This document shows positions 23,291 through 33,216 of a stretch of 64,000 bases of DNA, one piece after another (the stretch's first letter is position 1; each line of letters opens with the position of its first letter). The stretch comes from Isoetes taiwanensis (lineage: Eukaryota; Streptophyta; Lycopodiopsida; Isoetales; Isoetaceae), in NCBI GenBank assembly GCA_021234155.1, contig JAJEKV010000028.1, forward strand, positions 17,228,825 through 17,292,824. The letters run 5' to 3'. The notes below the pieces were generated by a model that was given only the letters and a program-made list of their open reading frames with translations, made no database searches and was not told where the DNA came from. A program made the position numbers and the translations under genes.

Positions 23291-23673
23291 TTATTGTCTC
23301 AACATATATAAGGCAGTTACAATTTCTGTTTGATTGTAATATTTTTTCCCTGGCAATAAGTTTGGGGGCGACACGTATCTGAGAAAAACCTGGGAGAGAC
23401 ACGTATTTTCGAAAGGGGGGGGACGTACCTTTCTTCCTCTGCAAGCAATCCGGCCATTGCTTCCGGCCCAGTTCCGGCCATAGCTTCTTCGTGCTTCTTA
23501 TTCTTCATTTGTAATGCATTTGGCCCTTTTTGGGTTTTGTGTAGCTCAGAGCAGGGCATAGTCTCGAAATGATGTAGCTTCTATGGAAAAAGGCTCTGAT
23601 GGCTGAATCCGCGTGCAAGACCTAAACATTCGTCTGTACATAATGCGGAGAGCTGCCATTTCTGAAGGCTGCC

Positions 23674-25883
23674 TTGGATTGCAGCAAATTACCTTTAAAA
23701 AGAGCTGAGATGCCGCGATTAATATGGACCGTCTTGGATTTCACAGAGTTGATTATCAGTTCAGTAATTCATCTGGCATATGGCGTTCTCATACTGAGCC
23801 TAGCCATCTTTACAGATATAGCGGGATTCTTGACCGGAAAGCCAGAACAGAGCTCCAAAGTTGTGCCAATTGTTGAATCTGCACTCGAAATAGCTGCAAA
23901 CTCTGTGAAACCAGAGATTTATTCGCTAAATGGACAGCATTATGAACAAATCAAACAGAATGGAAGTTTCTTGCAAAGTTCTGATAGAACACCCATTGTG
24001 TTGCTTCATGGCATATTTGGGTTCGGCAGGGGTATGGCCTATTCTGAATTTGTCTTTGTTCCAGAATCTTGCAGGTCTTCTGATTGTAATATTGGAACTC
24101 TAATTTTCTTATAACAGAAGTTAGGCGGCATCTCGTATTTCGGGGGAGCAGAAAAGAAGGAAGAGAGGGTTTTTGTGCCCGACCTTGGCTCCCTCACAAG
24201 TATTCATGACCGGTTTCTTTTCTAAACCTCAACTATAATTAGTTTCAGCAAGCCAGTTTAGGAAAACTGCTCTCTAGGGGCAGATTTCCAGAAGCCTCTA
24301 TCTTTATTCATATGTTTGAGGGGCTTTCTTCACAGAGCAAGAGAGTTGTTTTATTATCTGAGAGGGACTGTGGATTATGGAGAGGAGCACAGTCATTTGT
24401 TCGGCCATGCAAGGTTCGGGAGGACATACGAAGCAGGTATTTTTATCGCAGTCATAAATTTTTCCTTAAGTAGTTCTAATTCTGAATACTCTTCACGCCA
24501 ACTTACGAAAGGTCTGCAATAGGCTGCTAGCCAGAATGGGGGGAGAATCACCCTGTTCATCTCGTAGGGCATTCTTCAGGGGCACAGGTTGCTCCTGTCC
24601 TTCAACAAATGCTAGCAGACAAGGTATGCAAACAAGTGATTCAAAGACATATTTGAGCTTCTATATGAATAAAGCTGGTTTGTTATGCTGTTCAAATTTA
24701 GGCATTTTCTGGGCATAACAACACATCTGCAGACTGGATTCTAAGTATAACATCAATCTCTGGAGCTCTTAACGGTACTACCAGAGTATACATGGATGGG
24801 ATAAGGTAAGTTACTGAGTTCCAGTATCACTCCTTTTCCAACTCTTGACATTAAACTGAGAATTGCTATATTGAATGAAAAGATAAGTTAAAGATGGCTT
24901 TGCAGGCAGCCCTGTATTTCAACGAATGTTTCAATTTTTTCTGAAACCTGTTTTTTCTTTGCAGGCCAGAGGATGGGCGTACTCTGAAAAGTGTGTGCCT
25001 ACTGCAACTATGCCGTGTGGGGGTCATCATTTATGAATGGCTAGATATACCCGTCCTGAAAAAATATTACAGCTTTGGTTTCGACCATTACAATTTGTCC
25101 TGGCACAAATCTGGCATTTTGGGTCTTGCCAAAACAATAGCAGGACAGGATGGACCATTTGCTAAAGGAGACTGGATTCTGCCAGATTTGAGTTTACAAG
25201 CAACCATTACTGTAAATAATCATTTAAAAACACATCCCAACACTTATTATATAAGGTCAGGGGGCATTCTTCTGGCCAAATCCTTAGTTCCTTTAATATG
25301 TAACAGTTCATTGTAAATTCTAATGCAGTCCGTCTCTTTGCAGTTACGGGACTTGGGGAAGACGATTCCTTCAACTATTCGAGGTTTTCATCCAATTCTG
25401 TTTATCAGAGCATTGCAAATGAGCTTTTGGAAGCATCCCTCTGATGCTGCACCCCCACATGCAGCTTACAGGTTAGCATTATCTTGAAATGTAGAACCGA
25501 GCAATTACCATACTGGCAAGATCAGAATATCATGGATGATGAAGACTGGCATGATAATGACGGGGCATTGAATACTATATCAATGTTATATCCCAATTTC
25601 CTTCCCATCCTCCACATTGCTTTGTTGAACAGTTCAAGGATGGGCAGCTCCTTAAACCAGGGATCTGGTATGTCTTCTTCCATCTCCAGTTTACTGAGTT
25701 TTTCCATTTGAAGTAACTGAGGGAGATTTGTCTTATAGGTATTATACTATCATTGAAGCTGACCATATATTCTTTATAATCAACCGAGATAGAGCTGGCA
25801 TTTAGTTTGATGTATTATATGATGGCATCTTTACAAGATGCAGAAAGCACATGCAGAGGTCTTCAGAAGCTAGAATCGGCTAA
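23674..25883 (+). pseudogene. Plant lipase-like alpha/beta hydrolase gene, multi-exon, disabled
   Basis: The first exon encodes a hydrophobic N-terminal segment (SSVIHLAYGVLILSLAIFTD) and TPIVLLHGIFGFGRG (ends ~24,031). Further exons give the following: KLGGISYFGGAEKKEER and VPDLGSLTSIHDR (~24,117-24,213); ARELFYYLRGTVDYGEEHSH (~24,337-24,437); PEWGENHPVHLVGHSSGAQV with the GHSSG nucleophile elbow (~24,531-24,623); NTSADWILSITSISGALNG (~24,702-24,806); LKSVCLLQLCRVGVIIYEWL to NHLKTHPNTYYI (~24,966-25,254); and the C-terminal VLYDGIFTRCRKH (to 25,883). GT/AG borders are present, for example CTG|GTATGT and ATAG|GTATTA joining GIW-YY. Defects are TAG before PEW (~24,530), a one-G shortage near 25,357, a frame change near 25,605 and TAG at 25,798 where GIQFD is expected. 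The family has secretory or membrane-associated lipases. Confidence 0.8.
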
Positions 25884-27744
25884 AAGTATGAGCAAAGGAA
25901 GATTTTTTGGAGATGCCCTTGACCATGGAGCTTTTGAAACTGGCTGTCTCTACACTGTGTACAAGATATAGCCATAAAATTGCCATGTTCAGATCTTGGA
26001 GACAATCTACTGTGACAAAAAATCATGCCACTAGGTCTTGAGCATCAGTGTTGGGGAAACTTTTTGTCCCCAGTAGGAAAATTTCCCAACACTTTCTAGA
26101 TCGTTCGGAATTTATAAATTCCAATCGGAAGCTCCCTACAATTATTTTCCCAACCCGAAATTTTTAAAATTGAAAACTTATGTTTAAGATAAACATCGAG
26201 GCCTTTCACCTGCCCCTTTCTGTGATAAAACAGAGAATGAAATGTGTTGAAATGCTGTAAAATCGGCTTTCTTTTCTATGTCATTCTTGGTGACAACAGC
26301 TATTGCTCTGCCAGGAGTTGAAGGCCTCGAAGAAACAGGGCTTTAGAGGGTTTCAGCATTTTTGGCGGCATGTTTATTTAGAGCAGGTTTCAGCATAATC
26401 AATTTATTGCAGCTTTCTTGGCAACAGGGCAAGTTGCATTTAGATGTTTCTTGCATTCTTGACCTTCGCTTACTTTGCTTTCTCCTTTTGCTGTCCGATG
26501 CGGATGTGCAGGGCCTTTGCTCACAATGGATGCAGGTGACATCAATCATTCTGGTTTGTCCTTGCCAGAGGATTTAAACACGAACTATATATTGATTTTC
26601 TAGAGAGTTTGGTTATGCATAGAATGGGATCCCTTTAAGTCATGGTTTGCAGGCAGAGAGCAGCTAGTTCAAGGTTGCATATCATCATGATTTTGAGGCA
26701 ACAAAATGTAGGCTGAATAAGTTTTCTACCAACCTACCACCTATTTAACGTTCTAAATTTGCCATGAATATTCCTTTCCTAATATTAACATTACAACATT
26801 GATTTATCTTTATTCTATTATATTAAAATGGCCATTAAAGGCCCGCAATTGGCAAAAAAATAGCATCTAGGTGCACCTTGCAACAATGCAATCCAGTTAT
26901 TTTTTAATTGAAACTTTGTAGAATAGAATAGCCTTTGTTAGAAAAAGCATAACATTCTTCATAAGCACTTTGAGATATTGTTTCTCAAGTAATTGAAAAA
27001 GCATCATGCATTGTTTCAGCCATGCAAAACCTATTGGGAAATAGGATTTTTGCTTTGTTTTCTCTTTATGCATTTTTAGTTCATCTTCATGTCATTGAAA
27101 GTTTCATACTGATGAACTGTCAACGTGTTGCTTTCTAGTGATGTTCCTAAAATAAGTACACATGATTTTTGTTCAAAAGTTTCAGCCATTTGCATCTTCA
27201 TGTAGACTTATCGATAATTTCTTCTTCGTGAGAACATTGTACGTGATAAGGTCCTCTATGAAAGGCCAAGTTTAATGGTCGCAAAAAGAGGTGGTATGCA
27301 ATAAGGTCCTCTATGAAAGGCCAAGCTTACCGGTCGTGAGAAAAGAGGTGGTGCTCATGACAACTAACCTTAGTATGGGTTCTTAATAAAGGAAATGAGA
27401 TCGCATGTAATTTGTATCTCTTGGAGAATTAAATCAGGCCATGTAACTATAGAGTGAACAAATTCACATTTCATTCGTAGCATACTTTATGTGCCATTCC
27501 TTGATATGAAGCCATTTCTTTGGAAATTCATTTGGCAATGGTGGTGTTTTCTTTAGTATGTTTGTGGCTATTTAGGATAATTTGTTGCTTTATTTCTCAG
27601 CAACAATTCATGGCTTAACTTATAGAAGAGTGGGCATAGCCAAGTGAACCATTAATTCTTCCCGTCTGGCCAAGTAAACCTTTAGCAAGGGGGTGAAGAA
27701 GAGAAACGTTCGCGGCGGCCTTGGCCGCCGCGATAAGTTTCTTG
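25884..27744. other. Intergenic AT-rich DNA, no supported gene
   Basis: Only short frames occur, without domain signal. A TGTTGGGGAAAC...CCCAACACT inverted pair at 26,050-26,095 could be the edge of a small element. No further boundary could be found. Confidence 0.4.
27246..27355. repeat. Two tandem ~55-bp units
   Basis: ATAAGGTCCTCTATGAAAGG begins in both units (about 27,246 and 27,301), followed by CCAAG(T/C)TTA..GGTCG..AAA..AGAGGTGGT. A few substitutions and one short indel separate the two units. Confidence 0.85.
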
Positions 27745-28260
27745 TATATATAAACTTAAAACCTTTGGCTATTATGTAAAGACCCTAAAATGTATCTCCC
27801 ACGCGACCATTAGAGTAATTGTTCATTTTTTTTTAGTATAAACCATTAGAAAAGTATGAATCATTAGAAAATCATAACATCAGTGCACCCGCCTTGGTTA
27901 GTTCCGAAATCAAAGCATGAATTTACGAAATTTTTCTATTCCAGATTATATAAATCTCTAAAGTCGGGCCACCATACTAATTCTGCCTCTAGTTTATATG
28001 TTACTAAAAGGCCCACATAACCTTACCTTGCGCATGGAAAACCCTTCGATAGTGTTGTCTCCTATCATCAATTTTACCCCACGTAAAAAGGTATAGCACC
28101 CATTTCACATGCATTTGAAAAAACTAACAACATGCATAAATGGTGCTCTATAAACTATAGTATAGCATCCATTTTTATAACTTTATTTGTATCTCACATG
28201 TTTTTCATAACCACATTGATATAATACATAGTGTATAACATATAAGTATACTATACTTAG
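27745..28260. repeat. Dispersed repeat block R2 (paired with 55.17-55.76 kb)
   Basis: The stretch from AACTTAAAACCTTTGGCTAT to ATAAGTATACTATA matches 55,185-55,710 in direct orientation. The 55-kb copy has about 30 extra bases (near 55,303-55,332) absent here. The last 230 bp of the block occur twice in tandem at 55,521-56,006. Confidence 0.85.
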
Positions 28261-28261
28261 T

Positions 28262-28510
28262 CACCCCCCGTCACCCCCCGTGTGAATATACACCCAAACC
28301 AAAGGGGGTTTAAGGGGGATTTTAATTTAAATGTGTTGGACTCAATGGTTGTGTTAATTAATGTCAATGGTAGTTATGTGTTGGTTGTTAATGTCAATGG
28401 TTGTTATGTGTTGGTTGTTATGTGTTGGGGGATTTAATTTTTATATGTTGGATGTTAATGGTTTGTGTTGCAAAAAATTTTTTTTGGCCCCTTCGGGGCC
28501 TTAGGGACGT
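28262..28510. repeat. Repeat block R3 (inverted relative to 54.17-54.33 kb)
   Basis: The block begins with a doubled CACCCCCCGT and GTGTGAATATACACCCAAAC. It continues with AAGGGGGATTTTAATTTAAA, several GTTATGTGTTGGTTGT units and TTTTTTTTGGCCCCTTCGGG. The reverse complement of this order is seen at 54,168-54,330 with most of the internal TGTTGG units missing. It is probably a small mobile element or the end of one; no terminal inverted repeat is clear. Confidence 0.65.
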
Positions 28511-29160
28511 CACCCCCCTCCCCCACCCCAGTGTGACAAAAATTTTAGAATTCAAACCAGAAAAAAACTAGAATTCATTTGAGGCTTTCATCACCTGTAG
28601 CTTTTAAATTTCATCACAATAAAACAAATAGAACATAAGTAAAAGTTACCATAAAGATAGAGCAGATTGATCCCATTATTCTGAAAGTCATAAAGTTTGC
28701 AACACCCATACACAAACATTTTTCAACTGGAATTTAACAAAGTTTGGCCTCCATGGATTCTTGTAGTGAGAAACTAAAGTGGGAAACTTTTTCGCTTGTT
28801 AGCACAAGGATCTAGAAGCCTTGGAATTTGCTTAATAACCGCCTCAAAATCTAAAAATGCATGGTAATTTTTTTTGTAAGCTTCATTCGAATGAGCCATA
28901 AAACAATATCCAATAGCGCAATCTCAGATTAATCACCGGTAGGATGTGAAAGCCTACCAAACCCGGCCGAAAATTTGCTGTTTTAGCATAGATAACTTAA
29001 CCAAACATATCCATATCATACATTATCAAAAGATCTCGGAGAGAGCTTTCCAATGAAATAAAAATCATCCGAAACGAGCTCCGATCAAAAGTTATGATAA
29101 GAAATGTGTTGCCGGCGGGGAAACTGCACTACATACGCCCTTCAAGCCCTTCATGTGCCC
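28511..29160. other. No supported gene
   Basis: The sequence is AT-rich with no long frame on either strand and no repeat partner noticed elsewhere in the window. Confidence 0.4.
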
Positions 29161-29161
29161 A

Positions 29162-29395
29162 TTAGCACCACACACACAAAAAGAGGGCTTTTGTTGTGAG
29201 CCATTGGTTGTTGACCATTATGCGCCACACGCACAAAAAAGTTTTTGTTGTGAGCCATTGGTTGTTGACCATTACGCACCACACGCATAAAAAAGGGCTT
29301 TTGTTGTGAGCCATTGGTTGTTGACCATTATGCACCACACGCACAAAAAAAGGGCTTTTATTGTGAGCCATTGGTTGTTGACCATTGAAAAAAAA
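29162..29395. repeat. Four tandem ~55-60-bp units
   Basis: Each unit contains CACACGCACAAAAAA-like sequence, GGGCTTTTGTTGTGAGCCAT and TGGTTGTTGACCATT. Four successive units vary in A-run length and a few substitutions. The array gives a spurious repetitive minus-strand frame. TTGGTTGTTGACCATTATGC-type unit ends are nearly constant. Confidence 0.9.
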
Positions 29396-30214
29396 AAGGC
29401 TAAAATCAATGGCTCAGAAATGGTGCACTCTAGATGTACGCATTAGTACATCCATTTGAATACATCACGAAATCATAGGAAAACCTTAGTGAAAAGCGTA
29501 CAAAAACACAAAGAAAACCCCCTGTTATTATGCTACATATTGTATCCACGTTATAAAACTGGGTAAAACCAATTGCACATGTATCAAAATTCAACAAGTT
29601 GTTTCTACTTGAGTATGTGTAGTTGAGAAGTGCCATAGATTAATGGCCGTTGTGTATAAGATATTAATTGAAAGAATTTATTTAGAACTTGAAAATGCGG
29701 AATATGCATAAGAAACGTGGTGCATTGTATCTAATCCTAATTTTGCAGAATGGACCATGAGAGGTGCAATGGGACAATCTATATACATCATTGTGAAACT
29801 AAATAGTATCTCCCCATATAGATGGATAAAATGGAAATAAAGAAGAGTTTACTTATTACACCTTAGGTTTTTAATACAAGCCACCAAGGACGAAAGCATT
29901 TTGTGTTGAAGCTGTTAATGCAATATATTGAATCTTTCCATTTTTTGGGTTATTTTGGAAGATGATCCTGAAGCTTGATCTCTATGTCTTCAAGGACAAC
30001 AATGGTATTGCATGTGGTCAAGTTTGCCATCTTCGAAGACACAGTCCTTCTATCTTCCAACTTTTGTGAATTAAGGGTATCGTAAATCATGTCCAGCTTA
30101 AAAACAAACTTCAGCTTGGTTGAACACATCAAATGTAGACAAGAGCTAAGCTTTAAAGTATGAGGACATTGATTTTTATATTGTAAGAGATTCTAGTCTA
30201 TGTTTGATATGTTG
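29396..30214. other. Spacer; 29,430-29,550 recurs inverted beside the gypsy LTR
   Basis: The bases around GAAAAGCGTACAAAAACACA and AAACCCCCTGTTATTATGCT (29,430-29,550) reappear in reverse complement at 34,835-34,940. There the gypsy 5' LTR begins abruptly. No gene is seen in the rest. Confidence 0.6.
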
Positions 30215-30785
30215 TGTGACACCATTAGAGGAAATTTCAGATCTCATTTTATCCCCATAAGAATCCTCCAATGGAATGGCTACCCTCTATTAACTGCAAT
30301 TAATGCAGCACCAACAACTTCATTGCTGTTGTTTTTCCCCCATAACTTTTGATCCACTTGTCAAAATATTGCGGCGTTTATTGCATTAGATGCGGAATGA
30401 AAAGATCTTTCCAATGATATATAGCTATGATGTATTTCAATGTGGTCATATGCATTAACCTTAAAAAAATATGATTTTTTGCTTATTTCTTATATATTTA
30501 TATCGTAAAAGATGTATGAATGGGTTATCATTAGATAGATCTTGTGAAGACGAACCCATTGCTACAAAAAGTTTTTGAATCGGAGTTCTGGATCAAAAGT
30601 TATAATGAAAAAATGATACTACAGAAGTTAGTTGCAGCTGCATTAATTACAGGCTACCACATAATACTGGAATGAGATATACTGGAGCTCTTCTCTTATT
30701 GGACAGTTTAAAAAGCTGACATGGCATTTTAAGCATCCCTTAATGGGACAAAATGTGATCTCATTTTTCCTCTAATGCCATCAAT
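30215..30785. mobile_element. Foldback/MITE-like element with long imperfect inverted arms
   Basis: The left arm from CCATTAGAGGAAATTTCAGA and CTCATTTTATCCCCATAAG (30,222-30,263) is matched in reverse complement by the right arm TTAATGGGACAAAATGTGAT and CTCATTTTTCCTCTAATGCC (30,739-30,779). Inner segments also pair: GCAATTAATGCAGC (30,296-30,309) with GCTGCATTAATTAC, and CATAACTTTTGATCCA (30,342-30,357) with TGGATCAAAAGTTATAATG. Arms of up to about 190 bp surround a short AT-rich centre. No coding frame is inside. A target-site duplication was not resolved. Confidence 0.7.
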
Positions 30786-31353
30786 TTGGAAGTAGAAATG
30801 GGCTTCAGCAATTGATAGTCCGCGAGGTCCAATCATGGGAAAAATGGCATGCTGAAGACCATTTTACAATGGGAAATGGCATCACCAGGAAATTTCTTAG
30901 TGGTTTGCCACAAAAAAATTGCTATTCATCTCATTAGCAGAACAATACACATCATCAAGGCATTTCATGAGCCTGAAACTAAGAACTATAGAAATCTCTT
31001 GTGGATGCCTCTTATATGTGCATTTGAAATCAAAATAGATCCCTCCTTAGCTTGTTTTCTTGTGCCAATCTTCCGGGTGCATAATTCCTTCTCTACGAAG
31101 ATGAATCCTCTTATTTTATGACAAATCACAAGCCTTTAAAAAATGATTCATTATTTCTATCCTTGCACTATGTGGTTTGGATAAAGCTCTTTTATGTCCT
31201 AGATAACGTTCTATTGTTGTTTCCTTTTCATTGGTAGAAAGAGCATTCAACCGGAGATAATCAATAATATAGGAGTATCATACAAATTTGTACATATGAA
31301 AGCCAATCTGCTAAAGGCATGAATTATATCTTTGCATAACAAACAACAAAAAT
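30786..31353. other. Spacer and downstream flank of the RING gene
   Basis: A 90-codon + frame at 30,849-31,121 has no domain signal. The sequence is probably 3' flank of the minus-strand RING-H2 gene; no poly(A) signal was assigned. Confidence 0.35.
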
Positions 31354-31800
31354 CTAAGGATTGACATTGGCCGGGGCTCGACATAGAGGACAAAAGGGGT
31401 GAGAAAAAAGCCATGGAACTATACACTGAGAGTGAAAGAAATGCAAACAACGAGGAAGCATTGTAAAGGTCTGCACCTTTTTCTCAAATTTAACAAGGCA
31501 AATGGGGCAAGCTTCTAATTCGTCGCTGCCGTGCCGTTGGTGCAGCAGTTCCAATAATTTTTGGTAGTCCAGAAGTGGAAGATCGCTCACCATTTGAAGG
31601 CTAAGGCCCCCTTGTGGGAGAGGTTGTGACTCTGAACTCATACTTTGCTCGCCATATTCTTCATCAGAGATGGACGATATGGAGGCCTCTTTGTTTTGCT
31701 TCGGCCGCATTTTACAAATAAGGACTAGAAAAAGCCCTTTAGTAAGACTAATTGCAACAAGAAAAGCGAGGATGATTGGAAGCAGCAGCATCGTTAGCAT
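31354..31800 (-). CDS. ATL-type RING-H2 E3 ubiquitin ligase
   Basis: The intact 148-residue frame starts with a hydrophobic segment (residues 1-30, MLLLPIILAFLVAISL), a likely membrane anchor. A Ser/Glu-rich linker follows, then a complete RING-H2 finger: C98, C101, C118, H120, H123, C126, C137, C140 in the C-x2-C...C-x-H-x2-H-x2-C-x10-C-x2-C pattern, with the WLF/CPLCR ending of ATL proteins. The DLPLLDYQKL stretch before the finger occupies the place of the usual GLD-type motif. ATL proteins are membrane-bound ubiquitin ligases in stress or development signalling, and this size is at the small end of the family. No stop or frameshift is seen, in contrast to nearly every other gene here. The first Met is chosen because the frame is open only a little further upstream without another hydrophobic start. 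Confidence 0.85.
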   Translation of the reverse strand: MLTMLLLPIILAFLVAISLTKGLFLVLICKMRPKQNKEASISSISDEEYGEQSMSSESQPLPQGGLSLQMVSDLPLLDYQKLLELLHQRHGSDELEACPICLVKFEKKVQTFTMLPRCLHFFHSQCIVPWLFSHPFCPLCRAPANVNP

Positions 31801-33216
31801 GAAAATGAATTTTAGGTTGCCGTTATGAGGTACAACTCTAACTCAAATACACTCTCTTATATGTACTAGTTGGTGATGGTAAGTACTGCCAATCATGCGC
31901 CAACCTGTTAGAACATCTCATTTCATATGTTAGGACATCTCATTTCTATGTCGGTAGGACCCGTTCCCATCTGTTTGCTGATTTTTTTTATCCCGAATGT
32001 TAAAAAAGACCATATGCATAGAATCATTCATATCAAATTAGTCCTCACTAGTGAGGTTTTTGTTAAGTCAACTTGAATAGAGTATGAATATGTCCTAGTT
32101 GCCTGCCATGATGTCATGCAGTGTATTGCTAGTCGACACCCTCCCTCCCTCCCCAAAAAAAAAAAAAAAAAATCCACCAGATCAGAATAAAATTAAGCAG
32201 GTCCATAACCATAGGTTATGCATGCGCCTCTATTATTAGGATTTTAGCAAAAAGTACTTGCTAAAGTCAAGGTACCCATGTGTTAATATATCCATTGAGT
32301 TGTATGCAACCTCTTTATTATAACAATAATAGGCTTACAACAATAGGCATCTACGCTCCTAGAGATGTGTTTAGCATGGGGTGCAAAGAGATTTTTAAAT
32401 CGTCACTTTCTTTATGGAAGGAGAAATTTTTTAAACCTGGGCTGGCAGGCTACGAACAGTCGGCGAGAAATTTCCAGCTGACCTGGCAGGCCACGAGCAG
32501 CGTCAACCATGAGTGGCTCTGCCAGGTCAGCTAGAAATTTCCATTGAAATTTCCAGGTGTCAAAAACTCTCCAACGTGATTTTAACTTCCTTGAAATTTT
32601 TTCCCTCTCTTGCCTAGAGGATCCTTGGCGCCAGAGCAGTTGCAGGCCGATTCTTGCAACTTTTCAGTAGATTAGGATCAAAAGGATGCTAGATCTTATT
32701 GGGGAGTTTTTTGAGTATTTAGAGAGTTTTTGCCGAGTTCAGGTTCTTGGCAATGTTCTGGGAGTTTTTGAGGATCTTGGACCGTTTTGATGACTCTAGC
32801 TTTGTTGTGCAGTGGCATTTAGGTAAACGAGTTCTACTTTGTGTTTTCGTGTTATGTTTTGATGATTTTTCCTTTTCTTGCAGATCTTGCTTGTTAATCA
32901 AGAAAGGAAGTGCATGCAAATGGTAGATCAGCTGTTGTTGCAGTCGATTTAGGGGACAATGGCTTCAATATTCGTGGCGAACTGCATGCAAATGCTCTGT
33001 TTGACTGCCTGATATTTTAAAGCTGATATGATCACTGAAAACTCAGTATTTGAAAATGATCACTGATATCTGTAATGATCAGTTTTGGCTTTGTATTCAA
33101 GTTTTGGTTTTGTTTTAAACTGGATTGTTTTGGTTAATTTAAACCAGAAGTTTTAGACCTTGATAGAGATCATACGACGTGAATACAGTATGTACAATTT
33201 TTGTGATCACGTGGCT
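31801..33216. other. Spacer with CT/poly(A) run and a hairpin
   Basis: The bases at 32,133-32,172 are CCCTCCCTCCCTCCCC followed by about 20 A. An inverted repeat lies at 32,467-32,541 and is listed separately. No coding region is supported. Confidence 0.45.
32467..32541. repeat. 23-bp inverted repeat, 29-bp loop
   Basis: GAAATTTCCAGCTGACCTGG (32,467 on) pairs with CCAGGTCAGCTAGAAATTTC (to 32,541), with one mismatch over 23 bp. GAAATTTCC is repeated once more at 32,545-32,553. This could be the end of a foldback element or a transcriptional hairpin; its function is unknown. Confidence 0.8.

Noticed and set aside
26050-26100. TGTTGGGGAAAC...CCCAACACT as the start of an LTR element
   Set aside because: No second LTR, primer site or polypurine tract was found nearby; only a short inverted pair.
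29162-29395. Regular repeats that could suggest a CRISPR-like array
   Set aside because: The units are contiguous with no unique spacers, in plant nuclear DNA; it is a minisatellite.
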